NCBI GenBank assembly: GCA_900317955.1
Contig: ONIP01000017.1
Span: 1 to 64,000 of the forward strand
Direction of reading: 5' to 3'
DNA length: 64,000 bases
DNA from: an uncultured Bacteroidales bacterium
Lineage (GTDB): Bacteria; Bacteroidota; Bacteroidia; Bacteroidales; P3
In this document: positions 51,304 through 59,147 of the stretch, piece by piece
Position numbering within the stretch: the stretch's first letter is position 1
How the letters are laid out: every line of letters begins with the position of its first letter
Translations under genes and position numbers: made by a program
The notes under the pieces: generated by a model
What the model saw: only the letters and a program-made list of their open reading frames with translations
Told to the model about the DNA's origin: nothing
Database searches by the model: none

Positions 51304-52962
51304 TTAATTCTTATATTTTAAAAGAAGATTTCTGACTTTGGGAGAAAAATTATTTTCGCCACAGCGGGAGATAATAGCATTTGACAATGCTTCACACAGT
51401 TTGGTTCCAGACTTACTATTGTGGCGGGCTTCGTCCTTGCCACCCCAAATGTGGGTAAACGATGGATTATTGTCAGAAGGCGATGTCAAAAACGTACCCA
51501 CATTAATTCTTTTGAGTTTGGCACACATTCCAAAAATACGTTGCTCGGCAAATACCATCTGGGACACCATCTCCATTGGACGCTCCATGTTCCCCCGCAT
51601 AAAGTCTATGGCTTTGTCGGTATAGTATTCTAAGAAATTTCTGTCATTGAAATAAGTCAAGGCAGTGTTGTATGGATTCTGATTCCAATCCCAATTCGGA
51701 TCAGGTGTATAGCCCTTGCGTTTTTTCAGGAAACGATAATCTAAATAACAGGATTTCAATTGCTCGAGATTCTCCGAATGGTATGCCATTAGTTTTTGGC
51801 CTGCCACGATGTCGTGGATACAAGACCACACCAACAAGTCAGTGTCCATCATCACAAAAGGTTTGTTCTGTGCCTTGATTGCATAGAGCTTGCCTCCTGC
51901 CCAGAAAATATCGGCGGAAATGTCGTTGGGAATACTCTCGAGAACATCCACATCCACACCACCATCCCACAAATCCAATAGCCCCCATGAATCATAGAAA
52001 TTGTAACCGATATTATCCGTATACATCTTGATAGGTCCATTGTGTTTACGCCACAGGCATGCGGAAAGAATTGTCGAGAGTATTTCGAAATCGGCAATTT
52101 CATAGCTTTCCACAGAACTTCTCTCCATAGACGGCTTGGTCCAGTTCACATGCAGAGCCAATAGTCCCCTATCCGTTTGATAATCGGGAACCAGTGATTC
52201 GGGACTGCTCATATTCAGTCGGTTGAGGATAAAACTATCTATATCGTCCGACGTGGAACCCAAGCCGAGGACAGCCGATAACTCGGAATCAGAATACCCT
52301 AAAATGGAATCTTTAACATCCGTTGATTCATCTACTATATGACCTTTTTCGCTGTCAGACCCCGGATTGTCGTTGTCATTTTTCGTTTCATAATGGTCGT
52401 TCACGGCATCGATAATCTCATCGATTGACTTGTTTCCCGATACAGGAGGTTGTTCTCGAGGAATATCTTCCACCACCACACCTCCGTTCATCCAATCGAG
52501 CAAAGTGGCCAATCCTGCCGGCATGTCGACAGTCCCCGCGTCGATGTCTATGTGCATATTGGCTTCGCTTTTCGCCGTCTGCAATACCTCGCCTTCGTGT
52601 GTGCTGGAGTTGTTGACCTGCATTACAAACTGGTTAGAGTATTCATTATTCACTTTCACATTGGCGTCGAAGTCGATTTTTATACTCTCCAACTTGATAA
52701 AAGGCAGCGGAACTATGGTTATGAGCGGCACCGCAATGCGTTTCACCGATGACCCGTCCATAAAAGAGAAAACGACAGGAGCTTCGTGAGAAAGAACTTG
52801 CTGGACATAGTCCCACGCCGCTGTAGAGGCAGACTCCTGGGCATCGACACAAGCAGAAAGAATTTTTCCTATAAAAGTACCGAAGGGAATCCTGCCCAAG
52901 TCGTCAAAAGACTGGCCGAGGTCGTGGGCTTTCAAAGACTGTATGGTCGAGTTTTTAGTCAT
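51304..52962 (-). CDS. DUF2589 fused to a DUF6734/glycosyltransferase-A-like domain, copy 6
   Basis: 552 residues. Residues about 1-170 carry DUF2589 blocks (FIGKILSACVDAQESAST, AVPLITIVPLPFIKLESIKIDF, MPAGLATLLDWMNGG), followed by an acidic linker (170-260, Asp/Ser-rich). From about 270 the chain is of another kind: GLLALHVNWTKPS..., GPIKMYTDNIGYNF, WAGGKLYAIKAQNKPFVMMD TD (an Asp-x-Asp-like DTD metal motif), YNTALTYFNDRNFLEYY. This matches the look of DUF6734 / GT-A glycosyltransferases. I infer a sugar-transferring activity; no substrate can be named. Fusion of these two domains in one protein is unusual. It starts 179 bp after 53142's stop. Confidence 0.8.
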   Translation of the reverse strand: MTKNSTIQSLKAHDLGQSFDDLGRIPFGTFIGKILSACVDAQESASTAAWDYVQQVLSHEAPVVFSFMDGSSVKRIAVPLITIVPLPFIKLESIKIDFDANVKVNNEYSNQFVMQVNNSSTHEGEVLQTAKSEANMHIDIDAGTVDMPAGLATLLDWMNGGVVVEDIPREQPPVSGNKSIDEIIDAVNDHYETKNDNDNPGSDSEKGHIVDESTDVKDSILGYSDSELSAVLGLGSTSDDIDSFILNRLNMSSPESLVPDYQTDRGLLALHVNWTKPSMERSSVESYEIADFEILSTILSACLWRKHNGPIKMYTDNIGYNFYDSWGLLDLWDGGVDVDVLESIPNDISADIFWAGGKLYAIKAQNKPFVMMDTDLLVWSCIHDIVAGQKLMAYHSENLEQLKSCYLDYRFLKKRKGYTPDPNWDWNQNPYNTALTYFNDRNFLEYYTDKAIDFMRGNMERPMEMVSQMVFAEQRIFGMCAKLKRINVGTFLTSPSDNNPSFTHIWGGKDEARHNSKSGTKLCEALSNAIISRCGENNFSPKVRNLLLKYKN

Positions 52963-53014
52963 TATAAAGGGCCTTCAATTTTTCTTTTTTTCCAAATACA
53001 AACTCCACTGATTC

Positions 53015-53080
53015 GAACTCTTTAATTCGTAAATGTGTTAATACGTTAGTCAAAGTCTCACACATTAAAACATTCTTTCA
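53015..53080. repeat. 8-bp-unit repeat copy inside the DUF2589 operon
   Basis: ATTCGTAAATGTGTTAATACG, then GTTAGTCAAAGTCTCACAC, then ATTAAAACATT, between 51304 and 53142. Another copy lies at 53734-53780. Confidence 0.6.
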
Positions 53081-53141
53081 TACAAGTAATTTGTGTTATT
53101 CGTTCTTTTAGTGGTTGTTTAAATTAATATATATTATCATT

Positions 53142-53705
53142 TTAGTCTTGTGTGGACTGCTCGGTGCTGTTGTCTTCAGGCTCTATTTCCTTCTGTTGGA
53201 TAAACTGCTGCATGACCTGCAAAAGCTTGGCTACCCCCATGGGCATATCGGACGATGTAGCCACTACTTTAACATCCACTTTGATATCGTTTGAGTACTG
53301 CGTTTTACCCGTTTCCTGCTGCGAAGATGAGGTTCGTCCTGAGGCAGAATAATTGTCTGTCGACACCTTGGCCATCAGTTGCTGCCCGTCGGCCACCGAA
53401 ACATCGGCGGCAAAATGCAGATTCACATTATGGATTTGCAAAAATGGGATGGGCATTACCGACGCCAACGGAAGAGTGATGCGTTTGTCTCCATCCTCAG
53501 TCGAATAGCCAAACGAAACCGTTACGGTCTCGTAGGTTTCGGTCTCAGGATTATACTTGAAACACACGCGGTCCAAATAGTCTGTCGTGGCATAGGCCGC
53601 CTGCATCTGGGCATCGACACATGCCTGCAACGGAGCACCAAGAAGGGAGCCAAAGTCAGTGTGCTCCAGTGCATCAACCGATGTTTTCAAATCAAATTCG
53701 CCCAT
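53142..53705 (-). CDS. DUF2589 family protein, copy 5
   Basis: 187 residues from ATG. Block A: FGSLLGAPLQACVDAQMQAA; block B: LPLASVMPIPFLQIHNVNLHFAADVS; block C: QETGKTQYSNDIKV (the usual KKDS..S motif is absent); block D: MPMGVAKLLQVMQQFI. It is a divergent short member with no extra C-terminal domain and a Glu/Gln-rich end. Cytosolic. Part of the operon; it starts 87 bp before 53793's stop. Confidence 0.85.
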   Translation of the reverse strand: MGEFDLKTSVDALEHTDFGSLLGAPLQACVDAQMQAAYATTDYLDRVCFKYNPETETYETVTVSFGYSTEDGDKRITLPLASVMPIPFLQIHNVNLHFAADVSVADGQQLMAKVSTDNYSASGRTSSSQQETGKTQYSNDIKVDVKVVATSSDMPMGVAKLLQVMQQFIQQKEIEPEDNSTEQSTQD

Positions 53706-53733
53706 ATCCGTTTATTATCATTTTTTGAATTCG

Positions 53734-53780
53734 TTAGTCAGGTACTCACGCATTAACACGTTAACAAATTAACACATTCT
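53734..53780. repeat. 8-bp-unit repeat copy inside the DUF2589 operon
   Basis: AATTCGTTAGTCAGG, then TACTCACGCATTAACACGTT, then AACAAATTAACACATT, just upstream of 53142. Confidence 0.6.
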
Positions 53781-53792
53781 CAAACGCATGTC

Positions 53793-54011
53793 CTATCCAT
53801 TAAACTTACTTGCTTTCTCAAGGTTTTTCGAAGCAGTGTCCACTTCCTTAAGTATGTCCATTGCCTGCTTCGACTCTTCACGGTTGATTGACAATTTCAG
53901 TCCGCAATGGGGACACACCAAAGCCGAAGCATTGAGTAATTCGGAAATAGTGGTGGGTATAAATTGACCGCATTGTGGGCACTTTAGTCCTGGGGTTTGT
54001 TGTTGTGGCAT
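53793..54011 (-). CDS. Small zinc-ribbon protein
   Basis: 72 residues from ATG. Two CxxC pairs, CPQCGQF and CPHCGLK, separated by about 20 residues, indicate a zinc ribbon; the C-terminal third is a charged helix (AMDILKEVDTASKNLEKASKF). No signal peptide. It is embedded in the DUF2589 operon between copies 4 and 5 and could be a metal-binding adaptor or DNA/RNA binder. No known family recognised beyond the ribbon. Confidence 0.75.
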   Translation of the reverse strand: MPQQQTPGLKCPQCGQFIPTTISELLNASALVCPHCGLKLSINREESKQAMDILKEVDTASKNLEKASKFNG

Positions 54012-54049
54012 ATTTCAAAAGTATAAGTAGAGTTGTGTATATTTTTTTA

Positions 54050-54925
54050 TTAGTTTTTATCGTTATCTTTAGGAGTTGCTGCAACTTGCAGACTGTTTGC
54101 TGCGGACTGTAACAGGAGCTTGATGCCGTCCGGAAGTTCGGCCTGTTTCATTTTTACAACCACTTGCAGATTGGTCGTTGCCTTTGTTTCATCTTCGTCT
54201 TGTTGTGATACCATAAACGAAGAGTTGGACCCGATAACCGCGTCGGCTACAGTTTGAGCCTTGTACAGCAACTGCAACTGTTCCTGAGTAGTCAAATAGC
54301 TTGTGCTGCTGCCCGAACTGTATACCCTTATTTGACGATTTCCGAAACCCATTCTCACCTGGGTCTGGAGATAGTCTATGATATCGGGAATGGTACGTCT
54401 TCCGGTGGTTCGATAATAGTAATCCTTAATATAATCGACATACATCTGCTCCTCCGAATCAAGGGTTTCGGTCTTCTCTACCAGATTCACTGAGAGGGCG
54501 AGATCAAATGTTGCCTCCGTTACATGAAGCAACGGAAGAGGAATCATGGTGATTTGGGGGATTGACACCTCTTGGGTGCTTCCATCCGGGCTCCTCATCG
54601 TGAATTTTGCCATGGCCAGACTTCTCTCATCTTCCTCTTCGCCATACTCATCGGCAGTATTAGTGTTTGTAGGAGTTCCACCTTTCATCCCGGCAGTATT
54701 GTTGCCAATACTATCTATGGCATTGTTCAGCAGCAATTTGCTTCCAAAAGATCCACTCGAAGACTGCTCCTCTTCTGAAGTAGAGAAGCCATAGGCATAC
54801 TGCTTGATCATCTCGTAGGACTTTTTCGAAGCATTGGTGTCAGCCATCACGGCAGCTTCCATCAGCTCAGACAATGCATCGGATATGCCGTAGCTCTTTG
54901 ATTTCATTGAATTTTGATTGCCCAT
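54050..54925 (-). CDS. DUF2589-related divergent protein, copy 4
   Basis: 291 residues from ATG. Only part of the DUF2589 pattern is clear: EVSIPQITMIPLPLLHVTEATFDLALSVNL (block B) and LPDGIKLLLQSAANSLQ (block D); block C is missing. The N-terminal half is different from the others: Ser/Glu-rich low complexity and a helix starting SELMEAAVMADTNASKKS. I call it a divergent member on these two blocks. It lies 11 bp before 54937's stop. Confidence 0.72.
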   Translation of the reverse strand: MGNQNSMKSKSYGISDALSELMEAAVMADTNASKKSYEMIKQYAYGFSTSEEEQSSSGSFGSKLLLNNAIDSIGNNTAGMKGGTPTNTNTADEYGEEEDERSLAMAKFTMRSPDGSTQEVSIPQITMIPLPLLHVTEATFDLALSVNLVEKTETLDSEEQMYVDYIKDYYYRTTGRRTIPDIIDYLQTQVRMGFGNRQIRVYSSGSSTSYLTTQEQLQLLYKAQTVADAVIGSNSSFMVSQQDEDETKATTNLQVVVKMKQAELPDGIKLLLQSAANSLQVAATPKDNDKN

Positions 54926-54936
54926 GGATCTCTTTT

Positions 54937-55722
54937 TTACTTGTTGTCTTTAAGGTCAATTGCCTGTGTTGCCGGATTGATGGTGATTGTCATGGTATGG
55001 ACGCTCTCAGGGGGCAGTTGAGCCAGCTGCTCATCACCTATTTCAACCTTCAGCGAACCATACCGCTGAATACGGTGGAATGAATTGACTGTGCTTTCGC
55101 GAAGCACATCGTCCAACTCCTTCACCATCACCCTTTCAAAATCCTGATAGATAAAGTCTTTGAGCCCAGTGGCATCCTGTTGCACAAACAAGCCACGAAT
55201 ATCCTCATGGTCAAGCAAATACTCCACTGCGGCAGGTAGCAGAATCTTACGGATGCTTTCCTCCTTCATCTCGCCTTGATTGTCAAGAAGAGATTCTCGC
55301 TCCTCCGACAACAAAGCAAAAAAGCGACGGCGTATATGTTTCAGAAACTCCGTGTTGCTTGGAAGGGTGTCTACAAACGAGTAGTTTGTTTTGTAGTCGA
55401 CTGGCGAATGCTGTATGACGTTCACCATTGTCTTGATAAGCAGCTCTCCCATCTCGTTGCACACATAACGCAGAATTTTGTCCACGCCCTTCTCGTTCAC
55501 GTCCTTCTCTTCTTCAGAAACAATCCCGTCCACAATAGCATAGTTAAGCGAAAGGGATAGATTGCCTATCATAGCCGAGGGCATTTGCATGCCGGCCATA
55601 CTGCCGTCAGCAGCATAACGCTCGGAAAGCCTTGATGTGCGCATATTTGATTCGTGCTGTGCACGAACCACATCTGACAAAATTGTTCCCAGCAGATCTT
55701 TTAATGTCAATGTAGATGCCAT
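54937..55722 (-). CDS. Accessory protein of the DUF2589 operon, unrecognised
   Basis: 261 residues from ATG. Starts LTLKDLLGTILSDVVRAQHESNMRTSRLSERYA, a helix that recalls block A of the DUF2589 genes, and has IGNLSLSLNYAIVDGIV where they have VPLLTIVPIP. From residue 90 it is helical and charged, with a beta-type end (SVHTMTITINPATQAIDL). I cannot name the family; it may be a remote relative. It sits in mid-operon, 18 bp before 55741's stop. Confidence 0.6.
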   Translation of the reverse strand: MASTLTLKDLLGTILSDVVRAQHESNMRTSRLSERYAADGSMAGMQMPSAMIGNLSLSLNYAIVDGIVSEEEKDVNEKGVDKILRYVCNEMGELLIKTMVNVIQHSPVDYKTNYSFVDTLPSNTEFLKHIRRRFFALLSEERESLLDNQGEMKEESIRKILLPAAVEYLLDHEDIRGLFVQQDATGLKDFIYQDFERVMVKELDDVLRESTVNSFHRIQRYGSLKVEIGDEQLAQLPPESVHTMTITINPATQAIDLKDNK

Positions 55723-55740
55723 AATTCTATAGTAATTGAG

Positions 55741-57066
55741 TTATTTAGTTGCCTCTTTCTGCACGATGACTGCACTCTTCAGGTTTTCGGCTATAACCAT
55801 ATAGGGACCCGGTGCATTGAAAAGCAGCTGCACGCCGTCTCCCGTGTTAAGCACTGTCACCTTGGGGGCATCCTTCTCCGTTCCCTCATATTTGCAAGAA
55901 ATCTTGTCCGGTGCAGAGTTCCCCTCGCCGTCAAGATAGGTTGCATTTATCACTGCATAGCCATCCGCCAACTGCACAAGACTTGATGAGACATTAAGCT
56001 CTCCTTTAGGATTATACACACTGATGGCGTCGTTGAGAATCTGGAGCATTTTGGAGATGCCGCCGGGCAAATTATCGTCCGAAACCACCGTGATGCCGAT
56101 ATCCATACTCGATTCTACACTGTATTTCGAATCCTGGGTGGCTTTGGAGTCCTTCTTGGAAGAGAACGAAGCCCCGAAAGTGGGTTCCGCCCTGACGGAA
56201 TTTTTCACTGCGTCAGCCACAGCGGTACTGCTGGGTTTCTGAGCAGCGGGAGCGGGAGTTGTTGCAGTGTCTGTACTGTTGGTCTGGCCACCTGTATTTT
56301 CACCTTTCTGTTGGGGCTTGGCCGCATTGGGGTCAGTGGCGTTTTCTTCACCGGCCTTTTTCTTCGACGGATTCTGTTCGTCCTTTATGGCTGCGCCATA
56401 GGAAAACGTGCTCTCAGCACCAGTAGTGAGGTTAATAGAGGTATCGGCAGTAAACTTAATCTTGAAATCATAAGTCATCTCCTTGATACGCATTGCCGTG
56501 ATTGGGACAAGCGTGAGCAAGGGAATCGTCATTTTGGCCATCTTCCCATTTTTGAAGAACGAGAAGGTAACCACAGCCACTGTACCGTCTTTTACTCCAA
56601 TGTCATTGATGCAGCCAAGCATTTTCTTGGCCGCATTATAGTGAGCCTCCACTGCGGCATTGATGGGTGCGCCAATCAGCTTAGACATATCAAGAGATTC
56701 CATTTGATGGATTGATTCCTCGCCCAGCTTGGACGGTGCACTGACCTCTTTAAGCGTCAGGGTTACATCCTGCATCTTTAAGGCGTCACCTACTGTTTGG
56801 ACTCCAGGCATGATTTCTTTGGTAGCATTTACAACTTCTGTAACGTTACTTGTTACAGACTGTGTATTGTCATCACTGGGAGTGTGAGTATCTGCATTCG
56901 GAGTATCAGTGGAATCGATATTCTCTTGTGGCTCGGTAGAATCGCTATCACTGTCAGGATTCTTGGCAGGTGTTGGGTCAACTGGATTGGAAGCTTCGGG
57001 TTCAACTTTTGGGGACTGCAGAGTGTCACCATCAGGTTGATTATTGTTTGTATTATTTTTTTCCAT
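55741..57066 (-). CDS. DUF2589 family protein with long acidic N-terminus and C-terminal beta domain, copy 3
   Basis: 441 residues from the ATG at 57064-57066 (MEKNNTNNNQ). The first 90 residues are low-complexity and acidic/Pro-rich. Block A: MSKLIGAPINAAVEAHYNAAKKM; block B: IPLLTLVPITAMRIKEMTYDF; block C: SSKKDSKATQDSKYSVE; block D: LPGGISKMLQILNDAISV. An extra beta-type domain of about 85 residues closes the protein (GDGVQLLFNAPGPYMVIAEN). Cytosolic. Two like it are copies 1 and 2. Confidence 0.88.
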   Translation of the reverse strand: MEKNNTNNNQPDGDTLQSPKVEPEASNPVDPTPAKNPDSDSDSTEPQENIDSTDTPNADTHTPSDDNTQSVTSNVTEVVNATKEIMPGVQTVGDALKMQDVTLTLKEVSAPSKLGEESIHQMESLDMSKLIGAPINAAVEAHYNAAKKMLGCINDIGVKDGTVAVVTFSFFKNGKMAKMTIPLLTLVPITAMRIKEMTYDFKIKFTADTSINLTTGAESTFSYGAAIKDEQNPSKKKAGEENATDPNAAKPQQKGENTGGQTNSTDTATTPAPAAQKPSSTAVADAVKNSVRAEPTFGASFSSKKDSKATQDSKYSVESSMDIGITVVSDDNLPGGISKMLQILNDAISVYNPKGELNVSSSLVQLADGYAVINATYLDGEGNSAPDKISCKYEGTEKDAPKVTVLNTGDGVQLLFNAPGPYMVIAENLKSAVIVQKEATK

Positions 57067-57094
57067 AATAATTGCTATTACAGGATTATACAAA

Positions 57095-57973
57095 TCATAT
57101 CACTTGCACTTGAGCCGAACGTTCTCCAGCCTTGATAAGATACTGTCCGGCAGTACTAAAGGTACAAATAATGCCAGGTTCGTCTTTTGTCATCTGATAA
57201 TCATCATTGCCGGCGGGAGTGGGGTTCTTGTTCCCATCATTGTATTTTTGTATTTCAATCTTTTTGAGGTCGTTGCAGAAATAGCCGTCCTCATCCTTGT
57301 AGGTGATATAAACGCCCTTCATGCCATTGCTTTCGCTGTTTATATTAACCACATGCGATGACACGTGAAGCTCTCCACCCTTTTCAACGGTGTCAATGGA
57401 TTCATTGAGCATTTCGAGCACCTTGGCCATGCCCGCAGGCATATCGTCCTGACCGGCTTTTACGGCAACATCCATTGTGTACTCGACCGAGTATTTTGAA
57501 TCGCGCGTGGAAGTGGAGTCCTTCTTGCTTGACACCCCCACATTCATCTCTATCGAACCCTTTGCGATAAGGAAGTTGCATGAGGCCTTCGTGTTCATGT
57601 TAAAGTCCACATTCAGGCTCTCGTGCTGCTGTGTGGATGTAGAGGCGGCGGCAGAGATGTTGGCCTTGAAGGCTATGTCGATATCGCGGATGGCGAGGTA
57701 CGGAATGGGAACGATCGTGAGCAACGGCACATTGAGCGTAGCGTCGCGGCCGTTTTTGCGGTATAGAAAACTAACGTATGTGGCTTTCTTCTCGCCATCC
57801 TCACCCTCAGTCAAACCCACTTCCCTGATAAATTTCCAAGTGGCCTGGGCTGCATTTGTCTGTGCCTCGACACAGGCCTGCAGCGGACCTCCTATAATAG
57901 TGCCAAACGGCAGTGCCTGTAGGGCAGACATTGCCACTGTCGACGGGGTTGTGTCTATATTGTTCTTTGCCAT
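57095..57973 (-). CDS. DUF2589 family protein with C-terminal beta domain, copy 2
   Basis: 292 residues from ATG. Block A: IIGGPLQACVEAQTNAAQAT; block B: VPLLTIVPIPYLAIRDIDIAFKA; block C: SSKKDSTSTRDSKYSVE; block D: MPAGMAKVLEMLNESIDT. The extra C-terminal domain has GIICTFSTAGQYLIKAGER. Cytosolic; paired with copy 1 and 3. No catalytic motif is evident. Confidence 0.9.
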   Translation of the reverse strand: MAKNNIDTTPSTVAMSALQALPFGTIIGGPLQACVEAQTNAAQATWKFIREVGLTEGEDGEKKATYVSFLYRKNGRDATLNVPLLTIVPIPYLAIRDIDIAFKANISAAASTSTQQHESLNVDFNMNTKASCNFLIAKGSIEMNVGVSSKKDSTSTRDSKYSVEYTMDVAVKAGQDDMPAGMAKVLEMLNESIDTVEKGGELHVSSHVVNINSESNGMKGVYITYKDEDGYFCNDLKKIEIQKYNDGNKNPTPAGNDDYQMTKDEPGIICTFSTAGQYLIKAGERSAQVQVI

Positions 57974-58017
57974 GGATTATTCCCTTTCATTCGGTTGATT
58001 GATGATTCGTTTTTTGA

Positions 58018-58866
58018 CTAAGAATTCGAGTTAAACTCGAGCTTTCTTTCTATCAACACTGTGCCGCCCTCTTTGGCAAGAGCCTTTACGGTGGCCTCCT
58101 TGGTTGATTTTTCAAAGGTGAACTTCACCCCTTCGCCAAGGTATGAATTGTCTTTGGTTCCTGAGCAGTCGATACTCTCGGGTGCAAACTCCCCAAAGGG
58201 ATTCTTGTAGGTGATAATAATATAGATTTTATCTTCACCCTGCTGATAAGGACCGTCAATCGTAAGGTCGCCCTTTTCGGGCACCACGTCGATGGCCTCG
58301 CTCAGCATGCCCAGTATCTTGGCCATGCCAGAAGGCATAGACTCCTGTCCAGCCTGGACATGTACATCCATCGTGGCCTCGATGCTAAAACGGGAATCTT
58401 GTGTGGACTTTGAGTCTCTTTTCGATGAAATACTGGTCTTCATCTTGGAGGTCTTACGCTTTGTAAGCCATCCACCGCCTTTCTTGCTCGACGTTTCTTT
58501 TTCAAAATTCGACTCGACAGAGGTGCCGTCTTCAAGACTTGACTCTTCGGTTCCATTGATGGCAACCTTGAAATCAATCTCAATATTGTTGATGGCGATA
58601 TAAGGTATCGGGACAATCGTCAGCAAGGGGACGCTGATATTGGCTCGCCGACCGTTCTGAAGATATGAGAACACAACATACACAGCTTCTTTTGTGTTGT
58701 TCTCACCTTGCTGCAGGCCGACTGCTTCGATGAAATTCACTGTGGACACTGCGGCTTCAGCCTGTGCTTTGATGCACGCTGACAAAGGTCCACCGATAAT
58801 ACTTTCAAACGGTATACCGGTCAAGGCTCCTACCGTTTTGTTGGCTACACTATCTTCCGGAGGCAT
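58018..58866 (-). CDS. DUF2589 family protein with C-terminal beta domain, copy 1 (first gene of the operon)
   Basis: 282 residues from ATG. Block A: IIGGPLSACIKAQAEAAVST; block B: VPLLTIVPIPYIAINNIEIDFKV; block C: SSKRDSKSTQDSRFSIE; block D: MPSGMAKILGMLSEAIDV; extra C-terminal beta domain (KFTFEKSTKEATVKAL). No signal peptide. First of nine leftward genes after the strong promoter at 58912-58941. The proteins look like a set of diverged paralogues, suggesting a multi-subunit assembly; this is an inference. Confidence 0.9.
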   Translation of the reverse strand: MPPEDSVANKTVGALTGIPFESIIGGPLSACIKAQAEAAVSTVNFIEAVGLQQGENNTKEAVYVVFSYLQNGRRANISVPLLTIVPIPYIAINNIEIDFKVAINGTEESSLEDGTSVESNFEKETSSKKGGGWLTKRKTSKMKTSISSKRDSKSTQDSRFSIEATMDVHVQAGQESMPSGMAKILGMLSEAIDVVPEKGDLTIDGPYQQGEDKIYIIITYKNPFGEFAPESIDCSGTKDNSYLGEGVKFTFEKSTKEATVKALAKEGGTVLIERKLEFNSNS

Positions 58867-58911
58867 AACAGGAGTTTTTTGTGGTTAATAAATAAAGATT
58901 AAAATACGATG

Positions 58912-58941
58912 CAAATATAAGCAAAAAAAAACATAAAACAA
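58912..58941 (-). promoter_or_regulatory. Promoter of the DUF2589 operon
   Basis: -7 box TATATTTG (complement of 58912-58919) and -33 TTG (complement of 58939-58941), spacer 19 bp: one of the best promoter matches in the window. It lies in an A/T-rich tract (58905-58985) before a nine-gene operon of about 8.2 kb. Confidence 0.8.
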
Positions 58942-59067
58942 CTTTTTTTATTAAAAAAAATTAATAAAAACCACAAATACTTAATATCGAATAGGTTAAA
59001 AAATGTATCCGGAAGTTATAACAATTGTGTTTTCATTCATTTACATATCCGATTCTGATTTATTTTG

Positions 59068-59075
59068 TATATTTG
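59068..59075 (+). promoter_or_regulatory. -7 box of the DUF5686 gene
   Basis: TATATTTG on the plus strand; no clear -33. If used, transcription starts near 59082 and so the translational start must be later, agreeing with 59148. Confidence 0.55.
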
Positions 59076-59147
59076 CATCGCAATTTGTATTTGAATTCAA
59101 TTTATAGAAAGATTATTTACAAAACATTACATATAATCCTACCTTGT

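Noticed and set aside
50702..58866. Prophage or phage tail origin of the DUF2589 operon
   Set aside because: No integrase, portal, terminase, lysis or tail gene is in the region; only shared family blocks and no phage hallmark.
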